Shown piece by piece: positions 52,756 to 60,577 of a stretch of 64,000 bases of DNA. The stretch comes from Phycisphaerales bacterium. GTDB lineage: Bacteria > Planctomycetota > Phycisphaerae > Phycisphaerales > SM1A02. Position numbers and translations under genes: made by a program. Within the stretch, counting starts at the first letter, position 1; each line of letters opens with the position of its first letter. The stretch is taken from positions 1-64,000 of the forward strand of contig JAKVBQ010000007.1 in NCBI GenBank assembly GCA_022447205.1, written 5' to 3'. The notes below the pieces were generated by a model. That model was not told where the DNA came from. It was given only the letters and a program-made list of their open reading frames with translations, and did not search any database.

Positions 52756-53125
52756 GATGAAATCGTCCTTCCTGAATTCGGCGCATGAGCGCTGGATGTT
52801 CGGGTGGGGCTCCGAATACGTTCGAAGCGCCCCTGTTCCGAATCCTGAATGTCGGGATCTCGTTGATCCCAGCCTCGAATCGTCGACTCGCCCTTTCGAG
52901 CGCTTCGACGGGACACAGCCGTTGGCGCAAGGTGCCCCCCTCCGCGCGGCACCTGCTGGCTGCGTGTTCAGTTCATCGGGCCGTTTCCGAACCGGCTGAA
53001 GCGTGATGCACATTCGATCCGAGCACTGCTCCCGCAGGACCCGCATGGCTTGCCCAGACGGTCCAGACCGAACCGGTGCCCTCGATCGCATCCTGCCGGG
53101 CCCGGGATTCTCGGCCCCGGTCGGT
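52756..53125. other. Intergenic region upstream of the major pilin gene
   Basis: This 370-base gap holds the leader of the pilin gene. A minus-strand TATTCG near 52815 could be a -10, but no convincing -35 or enhancer-dependent (-24/-12) promoter was found. Open frames here have no recognisable domain. Confidence 0.5.
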
Positions 53126-53512
53126 TCAGGCGGCGAGAGCGGACTCGACATCGAGCGAGATCAGCCAGGCATCGCCCTCGCGACGACAGAAGCTGACGAC
53201 GGCTCGACAGGCGCAACGGGTGTCGGACTCCCAGCCGATGGTCACCAGGACCCCGACCTCGACCGGCTCCGAACATCGACCCTGGACGCGACCGTCGAGT
53301 TCACGAAGGTCGTTCAGTTCGTGCATCATCCCGAAGGCATCACCACCAAGTCGAAAGAGGGTGGCACATCCGTTGATGGGCGTGGCGTCGGGATGACGCC
53401 GGTTGATCCGAAGCCCCTCCACCACCGTGATGGTGGGTGCGGAGAAGGTTTCCGGTCCGGCAAGGATGTCGGTCGCGATGGCATCGTCCGAAGTGAGTCT
53501 GATCGAGGTCAT
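53126..53512 (-). CDS. Hypothetical protein, possible PilZ-like fold
   Basis: A 128-residue protein, start at ATG 53512. The pattern LRINRRHPDATPINGCATLFRL and the late CACRAVVSFCRREGDAWLISLDVE resemble the ends of a PilZ domain (R-R-x-P..., then R-V-V...W-x-I-G-L), but the middle DxSxxG motif is not recognised. If PilZ-like, it may bind c-di-GMP. Lies 370 bp before the pilin gene on the same strand. Not certain. Confidence 0.4.
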   Translation of the reverse strand: MTSIRLTSDDAIATDILAGPETFSAPTITVVEGLRINRRHPDATPINGCATLFRLGGDAFGMMHELNDLRELDGRVQGRCSEPVEVGVLVTIGWESDTRCACRAVVSFCRREGDAWLISLDVESALAA

Positions 53513-53716
53513 GTCGGTGTCCCGTGTGATCGTGGCGTCCCTGCCAGCTGGCTCGTCGGCTCCGCCGATCGGCGCGTTCCTTCGCGTCGAGGCCTTCTTT
53601 TCGGACGATCCCGAAGGGGTTGTGAGCCAGATACCGATATTCAGAAAGAATCCCGGCTGAGAAGCCCTGAACGGGGTCTCGACATGCCCGTGTGGTGCCT
53701 GAGGGGCATCTCTGGA

Positions 53717-53722
53717 TACGAT
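53717..53722 (+). promoter_or_regulatory. -10 element (TACGAT) of the serine operon
   Basis: TACGAT lies 23 nt before the ATG at 53746; the leader contains GGAG 6 nt before the start, so here a normal Shine-Dalgarno is used. Confidence 0.45.
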
Positions 53723-53745
53723 GCCCCGTCCAGATTGGAGTCTGC

Positions 53746-55029
53746 ATGATCCGCATCCACCCCTTCCCGGCCGAGATACCCCCTGCCGAACATGCCGCTC
53801 GAGTGGCAAGTGTTCCGTATGACGTGGTTTCCACGCAGGAGGCCCGCGAGCTGGCCGAAGGCAACGAGGCATCCTTCCTTCATGTGGTCCGACCGGAAAT
53901 CGACCTCGCCGAGGGCGTCGATCCCTACTGTGATGCGGTCTACGGCCGAGCAGCGAGCAACCTCGAGGCCTTCCGGCAACAAGGTCTCCTGAATGCCGAC
54001 GAGGCTCCGGGCATCTATCTCTACAAGCTCACCTGGCGTGGCCGGGCCCAGATCGGTGTGGTCTGCTGCTGCGAGGTCGGCCAGTACCGGGAAGGCCTGA
54101 TCAAGCGGCATGAATTCACGAGACCGGACAAGGAGAACGACCGGGTCCGACATCTCGTGGAGACCGGAACCCACGCGGAAGGTGTCATCCTCACGTTTCA
54201 CGATGCCACCTCGATCGACGAACTGATGGCGGAGGACATGACATCCCCCCCGCTCTTCGAGTTCACCGCGGACGACGGTGTGGAGCATGCACTCTGGAGA
54301 GCGAGTGATCCGGAGGCCTACGTGTCGGCGTTCGCGAGCCTTGGCGCGCTCTACATCGCGGACGGTCACCACCGCTCCGCTGCAGCGGAGCGTGCGCCGA
54401 GAACGGAGCTCAGGACCACGGGGGACGGCTCGATGAGCCTGGAGACCCTCGAACAGGATCTCGACCATGATGGCAACGAGGAGTTCAACCGCTTCATGGC
54501 GGTCTGCTTCCCGGCAAGCCAGCTGGAGATCCTGCCCTACAACCGGGTGGTGCAGGACCGTGCGGGATTGACGACCGAGGCGTTTCTCGAACGACTCGCC
54601 GAAGTCGGCACCGTCGAACCGGTCACGGACCCCGTTCCCGAGGAACGGGGTGAGGTCCGGGTCCACGTCGACGGGTCCTGGTATCGACTTCGGTTCGATC
54701 CGAACCGGATCGACCGCTCCGATCCGGTGGGCTCCCTGGACTGCGCCCTGTTGCAGGACCTCGTTCTCGATCCGATCCTGGGCATCGCCGATCCCAGGAC
54801 CGACCAGAGGATCGCCTTCGTCGGCGGGATTCGGGGCACGGAAGAAATCGAACGACGTGCCGGTGCGGAGGGCATAGGATTCTCGATGCATCCCACGTCG
54901 ATGGGTGAACTCCTCGACGTGGCCGATGCCGGACTGATCATGCCGCCGAAGTCCACCTGGTTCGAACCCAAGCTCCGAAGCGGCCTTTTCGTACACAGAT
55001 TCACCGGGAGCAGATCATGCGCATCCTGA
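53746..55029 (+). CDS. DUF1015 family protein in the serine biosynthesis operon
   Basis: A 427-residue protein of the DUF1015 family. Signature stretches are HPFPAEIPPAEHAARVASVPYDVVS, the basic IKRHEFTRPDKENDRV loop and YIADGHHRSAAA. The DGHHR motif resembles that of ParB/Srx-fold serine kinases, a speculative functional hint. The start at 53746 is preceded by GGAG. Overlaps serA by 13 bp, so it is translated with it; DUF1015 genes are often next to serA/serC, supporting a role in serine metabolism. Confidence 0.85.
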   Translation: MIRIHPFPAEIPPAEHAARVASVPYDVVSTQEARELAEGNEASFLHVVRPEIDLAEGVDPYCDAVYGRAASNLEAFRQQGLLNADEAPGIYLYKLTWRGRAQIGVVCCCEVGQYREGLIKRHEFTRPDKENDRVRHLVETGTHAEGVILTFHDATSIDELMAEDMTSPPLFEFTADDGVEHALWRASDPEAYVSAFASLGALYIADGHHRSAAAERAPRTELRTTGDGSMSLETLEQDLDHDGNEEFNRFMAVCFPASQLEILPYNRVVQDRAGLTTEAFLERLAEVGTVEPVTDPVPEERGEVRVHVDGSWYRLRFDPNRIDRSDPVGSLDCALLQDLVLDPILGIADPRTDQRIAFVGGIRGTEEIERRAGAEGIGFSMHPTSMGELLDVADAGLIMPPKSTWFEPKLRSGLFVHRFTGSRSCAS

Positions 55030-56231
55030 TCGCCGACAAGTTTGAACAGCAGGGACTGAACGAGTTCGAGAACCGCAACTTCGAGGTGATCTTCGAACCG
55101 ACGACCACCGCGGACGAGCTGCCGGGTCGGATGAAGGAAGTGAATCCGGACGTCCTGGTGGTCAGATCCACGAAGGTGTCGGGGGAGGCCATCCGGGCGG
55201 GCGAATCACTCGCGCTGGTGGTTCGTGCAGGTGCCGGCTACAACACCATCGACATCGAGGCGGCCAGCATGTCCGGGGTCTTCGTCGCCAACTGCCCCGG
55301 CAGGAACGCCCTCGCGGTGGCGGAACTGGCCTGGGGCCTGATCATCTGCTGCGACCGCCGGATCCCGGACCAGACCAGGGACCTCCTGGCGGGGACCTGG
55401 AACAAGAAGGAGTATTCCAAGGCTTCCGGCCTCGCCGGACGCACCATCGGGGTGGTCGGCATGGGGCAGATCGGCCAGGCGGTCGTGGATCGAGCTCGAG
55501 GCTTCGAGATGCAGGTCGCCGCCTGGAGTCGTTCACTCCGGGACGAGCATGCGCAGAGCTACGGTGTCACGCGGTGTGAGAACATCATCAACCTTGCGAA
55601 GCTGAGTGACGTGGTCTCCGTGCACGTCGCAGCGAACGAGGGAACCCACCACCTGATCAACGACAAGTTCATCGATGCGATGCGTGAAGGCGCGATCCTG
55701 ATCAACACCAGCCGAAGTTCGGTGATGGACGAGGCCGCCGTCCTCCGCGGCATCCGTGAAAAGGGCATCAGGGTCGGATTGGACGTCTTCGACGGTGAAC
55801 CGGGAACGGGCACCGGCTCGTTCAGCAACGAGCTCATGAACGAACCCGGCGTCTACGGAACCCATCACGTCGGGGCATCCACCAACCAGGCACAGGAAGC
55901 GATCGCAGCCGAGACCATCAGGATCATCAGCTGCCATCGCGACAGTGGCGTCGTGCCCAACTGCGTGAACCAGTCGGAGGATCGCGGCTCCGCACTGCTG
56001 ACGGTCCGCCATCGGAACAAGCCGGGCGTGCTCGCCAAGGTGTTCGACATCCTGAGCCAGGCATCGTTGAACGTCGAGGAGATGGAGAATCTCATCTACG
56101 AGGGCGGCGAGTCGGCCTGCGCACGAATTCAGCTGGGCTCCACCCCCTCACTCACCGAAGTCAAGGCGATCGAGAGCGAGGAAACCGTCCTCGGTGTCTC
56201 GATCGCCACACTCGAGACGATCAAGGGCTGA
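55017..56231 (+). CDS. serA: D-3-phosphoglycerate dehydrogenase
   Basis: A 404-residue NAD-dependent enzyme that oxidises 3-phosphoglycerate to 3-phosphohydroxypyruvate, the first step of serine synthesis. The N-terminal RILIADKFEQQGLNEF and the cofactor domain GRTIGVVGMGQIGQAV are the family pattern; the catalytic Arg is in INTSRSSVMDE, Glu in GLDVFDGEPG, His in GTHHVGAST. A C-terminal ACT domain (about 328-400, LLTVRHRNKPGVLAKVFDILSQASLNV) suggests serine feedback. GGGAG lies before the ATG at 55017. Confidence 0.95.
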   Translation: MRILIADKFEQQGLNEFENRNFEVIFEPTTTADELPGRMKEVNPDVLVVRSTKVSGEAIRAGESLALVVRAGAGYNTIDIEAASMSGVFVANCPGRNALAVAELAWGLIICCDRRIPDQTRDLLAGTWNKKEYSKASGLAGRTIGVVGMGQIGQAVVDRARGFEMQVAAWSRSLRDEHAQSYGVTRCENIINLAKLSDVVSVHVAANEGTHHLINDKFIDAMREGAILINTSRSSVMDEAAVLRGIREKGIRVGLDVFDGEPGTGTGSFSNELMNEPGVYGTHHVGASTNQAQEAIAAETIRIISCHRDSGVVPNCVNQSEDRGSALLTVRHRNKPGVLAKVFDILSQASLNVEEMENLIYEGGESACARIQLGSTPSLTEVKAIESEETVLGVSIATLETIKG

Positions 56232-56234
56232 GCC

Positions 56235-57353
56235 ATGCAGACCTCAACCATCCAGGGAACCAAGATGCACGAAGACAGGATCCTCAATTTCTCCGCAGGC
56301 CCCGCCATCCTCCCGGAGTCGGTGCTGGAACAACTGAGGGAGGACATCTGGAACCTCAATGGTTCCGGGGTCGGCGTGCTCGAGCACAGCCACCGTGGCA
56401 AGGAGATCGACACGATCTTCGAGGAGGCCGTCGCCAACTGCAAGACGCTGGCCGGCATCGAGGACAGCCATGAAGTGCTGTTCCTCCAGGGCGGAGCATC
56501 CGGCCAGTTCGCGATGATCCCGATGAACTTCCTCCACCAGGGACGGACCGCGGACTACCTGGTGACCGGAACCTGGGCGAAGAAGGCGATCCAGGAGGCG
56601 CAGCGCATCGGTGATGCGCACTGCGCGCATGATGGTTCGGCGACCCTCTTCGACCACGTCCCCACCGTCGACGAGATCGACCTCTCGCTCGACCCGGCCT
56701 ACCTCCACTACTGCTCGAACAACACGATCTACGGGACGCGGTTCGATGCCATGCCGCTTGCATCCTGCACGAAGATCGTCGACATGAGCTCCGAGATGTT
56801 CTCGAGACCGTGGGACTACACGGGCCACGGCCTGGTCTACGCCGGTGCGCAGAAGAACCTCGGCCCGGCGGGCGTGGTCCTCGCCCTGGTGTCGAAGGAA
56901 CTGATGGAAACGGCGAGGGACGACATGCCGACCATCCTCTCCTACGAGACGCACGCCAAGGGCGGGTCCCGATACCACACGCCGCCGGTCTTCCCGATCC
57001 ACGCGATGGGCCTGGTCTTCAAGTGGATCCTCGCCGAAGGCGGACTCGAGGAGATGGAACGGCGGAACAATGCGAAGGCGGGCCTGATCTACGACGTGCT
57101 CGATGATTGCGGTGGGTTCTACATCCCCCACAGCAGGCCCGAGTGCCGATCCGTCATGAACATCAGCTTCAAGACGCAGACCCCGGAGCTCGACAAGAAG
57201 TTCATCGAGGACGCCGCTGCACACGGCATGAGTGCGCTCAAGGGACACCGTTCGATCGGAGGCATGCGAGCCTCGATCTACAACGCGTTCCCCGCCGAAG
57301 GCTGCAAGGTCCTCGCCGACTTCATGAAGGAATTCGCACGAACCAACGGTTGA
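56235..57353 (+). CDS. serC: Phosphoserine aminotransferase
   Basis: A 372-residue PLP enzyme making phosphoserine from phosphohydroxypyruvate. Seen: LNFSAGPAILPESVLEQ, the GVLEHSHRGKEID motif, LFLQGGASGQFAMIPMNF, and the Schiff-base lysine in VYAGAQKNLGPAGV. Starts 3 bp after the serA stop; the alternative ATG 56265 has AGGGA 7 nt upstream and gives the canonical N-terminus. Phosphoserine phosphatase is not in the window. Confidence 0.95.
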   Translation: MQTSTIQGTKMHEDRILNFSAGPAILPESVLEQLREDIWNLNGSGVGVLEHSHRGKEIDTIFEEAVANCKTLAGIEDSHEVLFLQGGASGQFAMIPMNFLHQGRTADYLVTGTWAKKAIQEAQRIGDAHCAHDGSATLFDHVPTVDEIDLSLDPAYLHYCSNNTIYGTRFDAMPLASCTKIVDMSSEMFSRPWDYTGHGLVYAGAQKNLGPAGVVLALVSKELMETARDDMPTILSYETHAKGGSRYHTPPVFPIHAMGLVFKWILAEGGLEEMERRNNAKAGLIYDVLDDCGGFYIPHSRPECRSVMNISFKTQTPELDKKFIEDAAAHGMSALKGHRSIGGMRASIYNAFPAEGCKVLADFMKEFARTNG

Positions 57354-57374
57354 GGGCGACCTGATCGGGAACGG

Positions 57375-58538
57375 TCAATCGCTGGAGGGCTCCGCGTCGG
57401 CGCCGGAACGGTCGGGTTCGCTTGCGGCAGCTTCCTTCTCGGCGGTCTCGAGGTCACGCCCGGCACCTTCGCTGCCGGAGGTCTCCCTGAGCCGTGCAAC
57501 AACCTTTCGGAAGATCGCACCAAGCTGGGCGCGCTGCTCCTCGTCGAGACCGGGGATGCTGCGTGCAGTGATGATCTCCGCAAGCGCCGCCCGAGCCTGG
57601 GACCGGGTCATCGATTCGATCATCTCGTCACCGTACGCAGGAAGCGAAGCGGAAGCCCCGCCACTCGGAGCATCGGAATCGTCAGCCGACGCCCGTCGTC
57701 GTCTCATCTGGTCCATGATCGAACGGAACTGACCACCCAGGTTGGAGCGCAGGGCCTCCTCCATTTCGGGAATGGAACGAGCGCGTGCGATGTCGTGCAA
57801 TGCTCCCTGCAACTCAGCGAAATCCATCGCCTCGATCTCATCGGCCGTCCACGATGGTGCATCGGACACTTCCCTCGCACTCGCGGGCCTGGTCGCGACT
57901 GCAGGCGCGGACTTCGGAGCGGCCGTGCCACCATCATGATCCGCAGCGACTCGCTGGTAGACGATGCCGACCATCCGAACATCCTCTCGAACACCTGGAA
58001 CCTCGAGATAGACCTCGCAGGTCATGACGTCGGTGCCGGGGAAGCGGTACACCTGGCGATATGTCATGTCCCGCCCGCTGGCAGGATCATGCTGCGTCCC
58101 ATCCAGCGTCAAGGTGCCGGCTGACGGGTTCCAGTCACCCCGCAGGTCGACCGAGTAGTGGCCGAGGGAATCGATGCCGACCATGAAGTAGTCCTTCATG
58201 CCTTCGCGGGAGTCGTAGCCCATCAGCATCAGGTTCTCGAATTCGTCGGGCCCAACGGAGGCCGAGTGCATCTGGATGAAGCGGCCACCAAGGATCTCCG
58301 TGACCTCGGTGGTTCCTGAACCACGCAGAGCGGGTGACCCGGGCATCGTCATCTCGATGACGTAGTTCCAGTCGCCCACGAGGCCGCGCAGAAGGTCGTG
58401 CTCGGGCAGGGGCTGACTGGCCTCCATGGCCACCGACATCATGTCACTCAGACGGGGGGCGTTCGGATCGGCATCCTGCGCATGGATGCAGGGCGTGCAG
58501 GCGAGAATCAGGACCGGAAGGCTGAGGCGATGCGGCAT
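57375..58538 (-). CDS. Secreted DUF1579 domain protein
   Basis: A 387-residue exported protein. After signal peptide MPHRLSLPVLILACTPCIHA, a DUF1579 domain (about 40-200) reads LLRGLVGDWNYVIEMTMPGSPALRGSGTTEVTEILGGRFIQMHSAS ... LMGYDSREGMKDYFMVGIDSLGHYS, typical of this family of unknown function. The C-terminal half is disordered and helical, with two near repeats (FAELQGALHDIARARSIPEMEEALRSNLG and RSQARAALAEIITARSIPGLDEEQRAQLG). Start at 58538 has GGAG; -10 TATCCT at 58564. Confidence 0.8.
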   Translation of the reverse strand: MPHRLSLPVLILACTPCIHAQDADPNAPRLSDMMSVAMEASQPLPEHDLLRGLVGDWNYVIEMTMPGSPALRGSGTTEVTEILGGRFIQMHSASVGPDEFENLMLMGYDSREGMKDYFMVGIDSLGHYSVDLRGDWNPSAGTLTLDGTQHDPASGRDMTYRQVYRFPGTDVMTCEVYLEVPGVREDVRMVGIVYQRVAADHDGGTAAPKSAPAVATRPASAREVSDAPSWTADEIEAMDFAELQGALHDIARARSIPEMEEALRSNLGGQFRSIMDQMRRRRASADDSDAPSGGASASLPAYGDEMIESMTRSQARAALAEIITARSIPGLDEEQRAQLGAIFRKVVARLRETSGSEGAGRDLETAEKEAAASEPDRSGADAEPSSD

Positions 58539-58563
58539 GGTGGTCTCCAGGTGTCTGTTGCGG

Positions 58564-58569
58564 AGGATA
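58564..58569 (-). promoter_or_regulatory. -10 element (TATCCT) of the DUF1579 gene
   Basis: Minus-strand TATCCT lies 25 nt before the ATG at 58538; GGAG lies in between. Confidence 0.45.
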
Positions 58570-58599
58570 CCCGAAGCGAGGTTCCCCTCGACGGGCGGC

Positions 58600-59457
58600 T
58601 CAGCAGGCATCGAGAATCAGGCGACATTCACCACGAACCCCGGAGAGGTATCCGGGACCGAAGAGGAGCAGGTGGTTGAGCAGGTGATGAAGACGGTAGA
58701 CCGCGAGACAGGCGGGATCGAATCCTTCACCTCCGGCATCCAGGTAGCCCTCGAAGCAGGCCGGCGGAAATCCGCCGAAGAGCTGCATCATCGCGATGTC
58801 CGCGAGCGCATGACCGACGTACGGAGCCGGATCGATCACCGCAACCCCCCCGCCCTCGAGCGGAATGGCGTTGCCGGACCAGAGATCTCCATGCAGGAGT
58901 GACGGGCGCGGCCGTTCGGGAAGCACGCCTCCGAGTGATGCCAGAACGCGCCGGACCAGCTCGAGGTCGTCACCGGTCAGCGCACCTCGAACGACGAGGG
59001 CATCCACCAGGGGGCCATGCCGCCGCGTCCGATTGAAGGCCACCCAGTCATCCATCCAGCCGTTGGGCTGCGGCGTGGTGCCGAGGTGATTGTCGAGGTC
59101 GAATCCATAGCGCTCCCCGACCGTCGTCGAGTGCAACAAGGCAAGGTCCCGACCGAATCGCCCCCAGTCAGGGTCGGACCCGACCACGAGTTCCTCCATC
59201 AGGAGGACGGCCGCCTCCTCTGCACCATGCAGGCAGGTCACCTGCGGAACCCGGACCGCCTTCGCGTCAGCAAGGACCTGGAGGCCTGCCCGTTCCTCCT
59301 CGAGGACCGCGAACGGACCGAACTTGGCGACGAGGCGACTCCCTGCCTCCGACTCGACACGACAGACCTCGCTGACGCACCCACCTGAGAGCGCCTGGAT
59401 CGATCGAACGGGGGAACCGAGCGCCTCGGCGACCAGCGCCGTGCGGTGATCGTTCAT
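58600..59457 (-). CDS. Fructosamine/ribulosamine kinase family protein
   Basis: A 285-residue kinase of the fructosamine-3-kinase family, which phosphorylates sugar adducts on proteins so that they fall off. The catalytic loop LLHGDLWSGNAI, the metal-binding VIDPAPYVGHALADIAMMQLFGGF and the RLVAKFGPFAVLEEERAGL lysine/glutamate region are characteristic. The start overlaps the stop of the LMW phosphatase gene (ATGA), so the two are co-translated. Confidence 0.92.
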   Translation of the reverse strand: MNDHRTALVAEALGSPVRSIQALSGGCVSEVCRVESEAGSRLVAKFGPFAVLEEERAGLQVLADAKAVRVPQVTCLHGAEEAAVLLMEELVVGSDPDWGRFGRDLALLHSTTVGERYGFDLDNHLGTTPQPNGWMDDWVAFNRTRRHGPLVDALVVRGALTGDDLELVRRVLASLGGVLPERPRPSLLHGDLWSGNAIPLEGGGVAVIDPAPYVGHALADIAMMQLFGGFPPACFEGYLDAGGEGFDPACLAVYRLHHLLNHLLLFGPGYLSGVRGECRLILDAC

Positions 59458-59936
59458 GAAGAACGGCCGGACTGCATGCGATCGATCAGACGGTCGATCG
59501 CACCATCGATGAGGTCGTACATCAGCTGGAAGCCGTCAGGTCCGCCGTAGTATGGATCGGGTACCTCGTCATGGGCGGAGTCCTCGTGGTAGGACATCAA
59601 CAGCCGGATCTTCTCCTCAGGACAGCCCATCGCGGCGAGCTCGCGCGCATTGTCCCGATCCATGACCACCAGGAGATCGAACGTCTCGAAGTCCCGGTCA
59701 TCGACCTGTCGAGCGCGAGAGACCAGGGGTACGCCATTCCGGCGAGCGACCTCCTCGGACCGATGGTCGGGGGGGGAACCTGCGTGCCACCCACCAGTCC
59801 CGGCGGAATCCACCCGGTAGTCGTCCCGGATGCCCCGTTCCCCGAGCTTGTGGATGAAGACACCCTCGGCCATCGGGCTTCGACAGATGTTTCCCATGCA
59901 GATGAATAGAATGTTCCGTGCAGATCGTTCCGGCAT
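59454..59936 (-). CDS. Low-molecular-weight protein tyrosine phosphatase family
   Basis: A 160-residue phosphatase. The P-loop ILFICMGNICRSPMAEG contains the C-x5-R-S motif (C-M-G-N-I-C-R-S) and the acid loop is EVPDPYYGG with the DP pair. Start at 59936 has GGAG about 9 nt before it; earlier Met codons (59951, 59996) were not chosen because a -10 element lies at 59956-59961. Coupled to the fructosamine kinase; in related gene pairs the phosphatase acts on the phosphorylated sugar amine, a likely role here. Confidence 0.92.
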   Translation of the reverse strand: MPERSARNILFICMGNICRSPMAEGVFIHKLGERGIRDDYRVDSAGTGGWHAGSPPDHRSEEVARRNGVPLVSRARQVDDRDFETFDLLVVMDRDNARELAAMGCPEEKIRLLMSYHEDSAHDEVPDPYYGGPDGFQLMYDLIDGAIDRLIDRMQSGRSS

Positions 59937-59955
59937 GTCAGGTCGCTCCATCGGG

Positions 59956-59961
59956 AGCGTA
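59956..59961 (-). promoter_or_regulatory. -10 element (TACGCT) of the phosphatase-kinase operon
   Basis: Minus-strand TACGCT lies 19 nt before the chosen ATG (59936), leaving a short leader with GGAG. Confidence 0.4.
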
Positions 59962-60008
59962 CCCGGAAAGGTGACGAGGAGGAACACCATGTTCATTTCA
60001 ACCTACGG

Positions 60009-60068
60009 CTTGGGCGGGTCCAGAGAGGCCATTCGTGCATCCGCGGAAGCGGGCGGACCCTGCCCAAG
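60009..60068. repeat. Long inverted repeat with internal GGAA tetraloop hairpin
   Basis: CTTGGGCGGGTCC (60009-60021) pairs with GGACCCTGCCCAAG (60055-60068) with one bulged T, and between them CCGC-GGAA-GCGG forms a small stem-loop. It lies between the phosphatase gene and ssrA. Possible structured RNA; the conserved SRP RNA domain IV sequence is not present. Confidence 0.3.
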
Positions 60069-60136
60069 CGCCAACCGATGTGCATCTATTGCGGGACGGA
60101 TGCGGAATTCAGGGATCCATTCGGGACCTAGCGGTA

Positions 60137-60142
60137 TACAAT
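60137..60142 (+). promoter_or_regulatory. Candidate -10 (TACAAT) of ssrA
   Basis: Within TATACAAT, 43 nt before the mature tmRNA 5' end; a precursor processed by RNase P would result. The -35 is not clear. Confidence 0.45.
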
Positions 60143-60185
60143 GACCCACGCGAAGCGACTTCTCGCCGAGCGTTCTTTGACATCA

Positions 60186-60534
60186 GGGGCCGACTGGCAT
60201 CGATCGGACGGATCGGTGTTGTCGTTGCGTGTCGTGGAGCATCCCGGCCACGTAAAAAGGATGCAAACTTTTAACTGCCAACACGCAGTACGCTCTCGCG
60301 GCTTAAATTTCCGCGACCGCTGGTCGCCTGATGCCTGATAAGGCGGCCAGTGGAAAGACATCAGGCTGGTTCCAATGGGCTGGCATACTTCGGCGGAACG
60401 AGAAACTTGTATGCCTTGGTCCTGAGTTGGGCTGTCACCTGCCTCGCCCAGGACCGAGATCAAAGTGGTGACTACACACGTAGACGCGGCTTCAGCGCCG
60501 TTTCGACACGGGGGTTCGAATCCCCCCGGCTCCA
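60186..60534 (+). ncRNA. ssrA: Transfer-messenger RNA (tmRNA)
   Basis: A 349-nt one-piece tmRNA that rescues stalled ribosomes. The 5' end GGGGCCG pairs with CGGCTCC at the 3' end to form the acceptor stem; the 3' tRNA-like half ends with the T arm GGGGG-TTCGAAT-CCCCC and A as discriminator. CCA is not encoded. The resume codon GCC is at 60277, preceded by TTAACT, and the tag frame ends in TAA, followed soon by in-frame-independent TGA/TAA triplets. The tag is AANTQYALAA with the tRNA-derived Ala. A terminator follows at once. Confidence 0.95.
60277..60306 (+). other. tmRNA tag-peptide reading frame
   Basis: GCC AAC ACG CAG TAC GCT CTC GCG GCT TAA encodes ANTQYALAA after the charged alanine. 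The end YALAA is the usual protease-recognised terminus (ClpXP/SspB). Confidence 0.88.
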
Positions 60535-60537
60535 TTC

Positions 60538-60577
60538 CACACGCCCCGCGCGGCCATAAGGCCGAGCGGGGCGTGTG
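60538..60577 (+). terminator. Hairpin terminator after tmRNA
   Basis: A 12-bp arm (CACACGCCCCGC with GCGGGGCGTGTG) encloses a smaller GGCC/GGCC hairpin, starting 4 nt after the tmRNA; CATTTCC follows rather than a clean T-run. Confidence 0.7.

Noticed and set aside
52756-53125. Sigma54-type (-24/-12) promoter for the major pilin
   Set aside because: A GGCAC-TTGC like string occurs on the minus strand but the spacing is too short for the GG-N10-GC rule.
60009-60110. SRP RNA (ffs) suggested by a GGAA tetraloop
   Set aside because: The conserved domain IV sequence around the tetraloop (GGAAGGAAGCAGCC type) is missing, so this was kept only as an inverted repeat.
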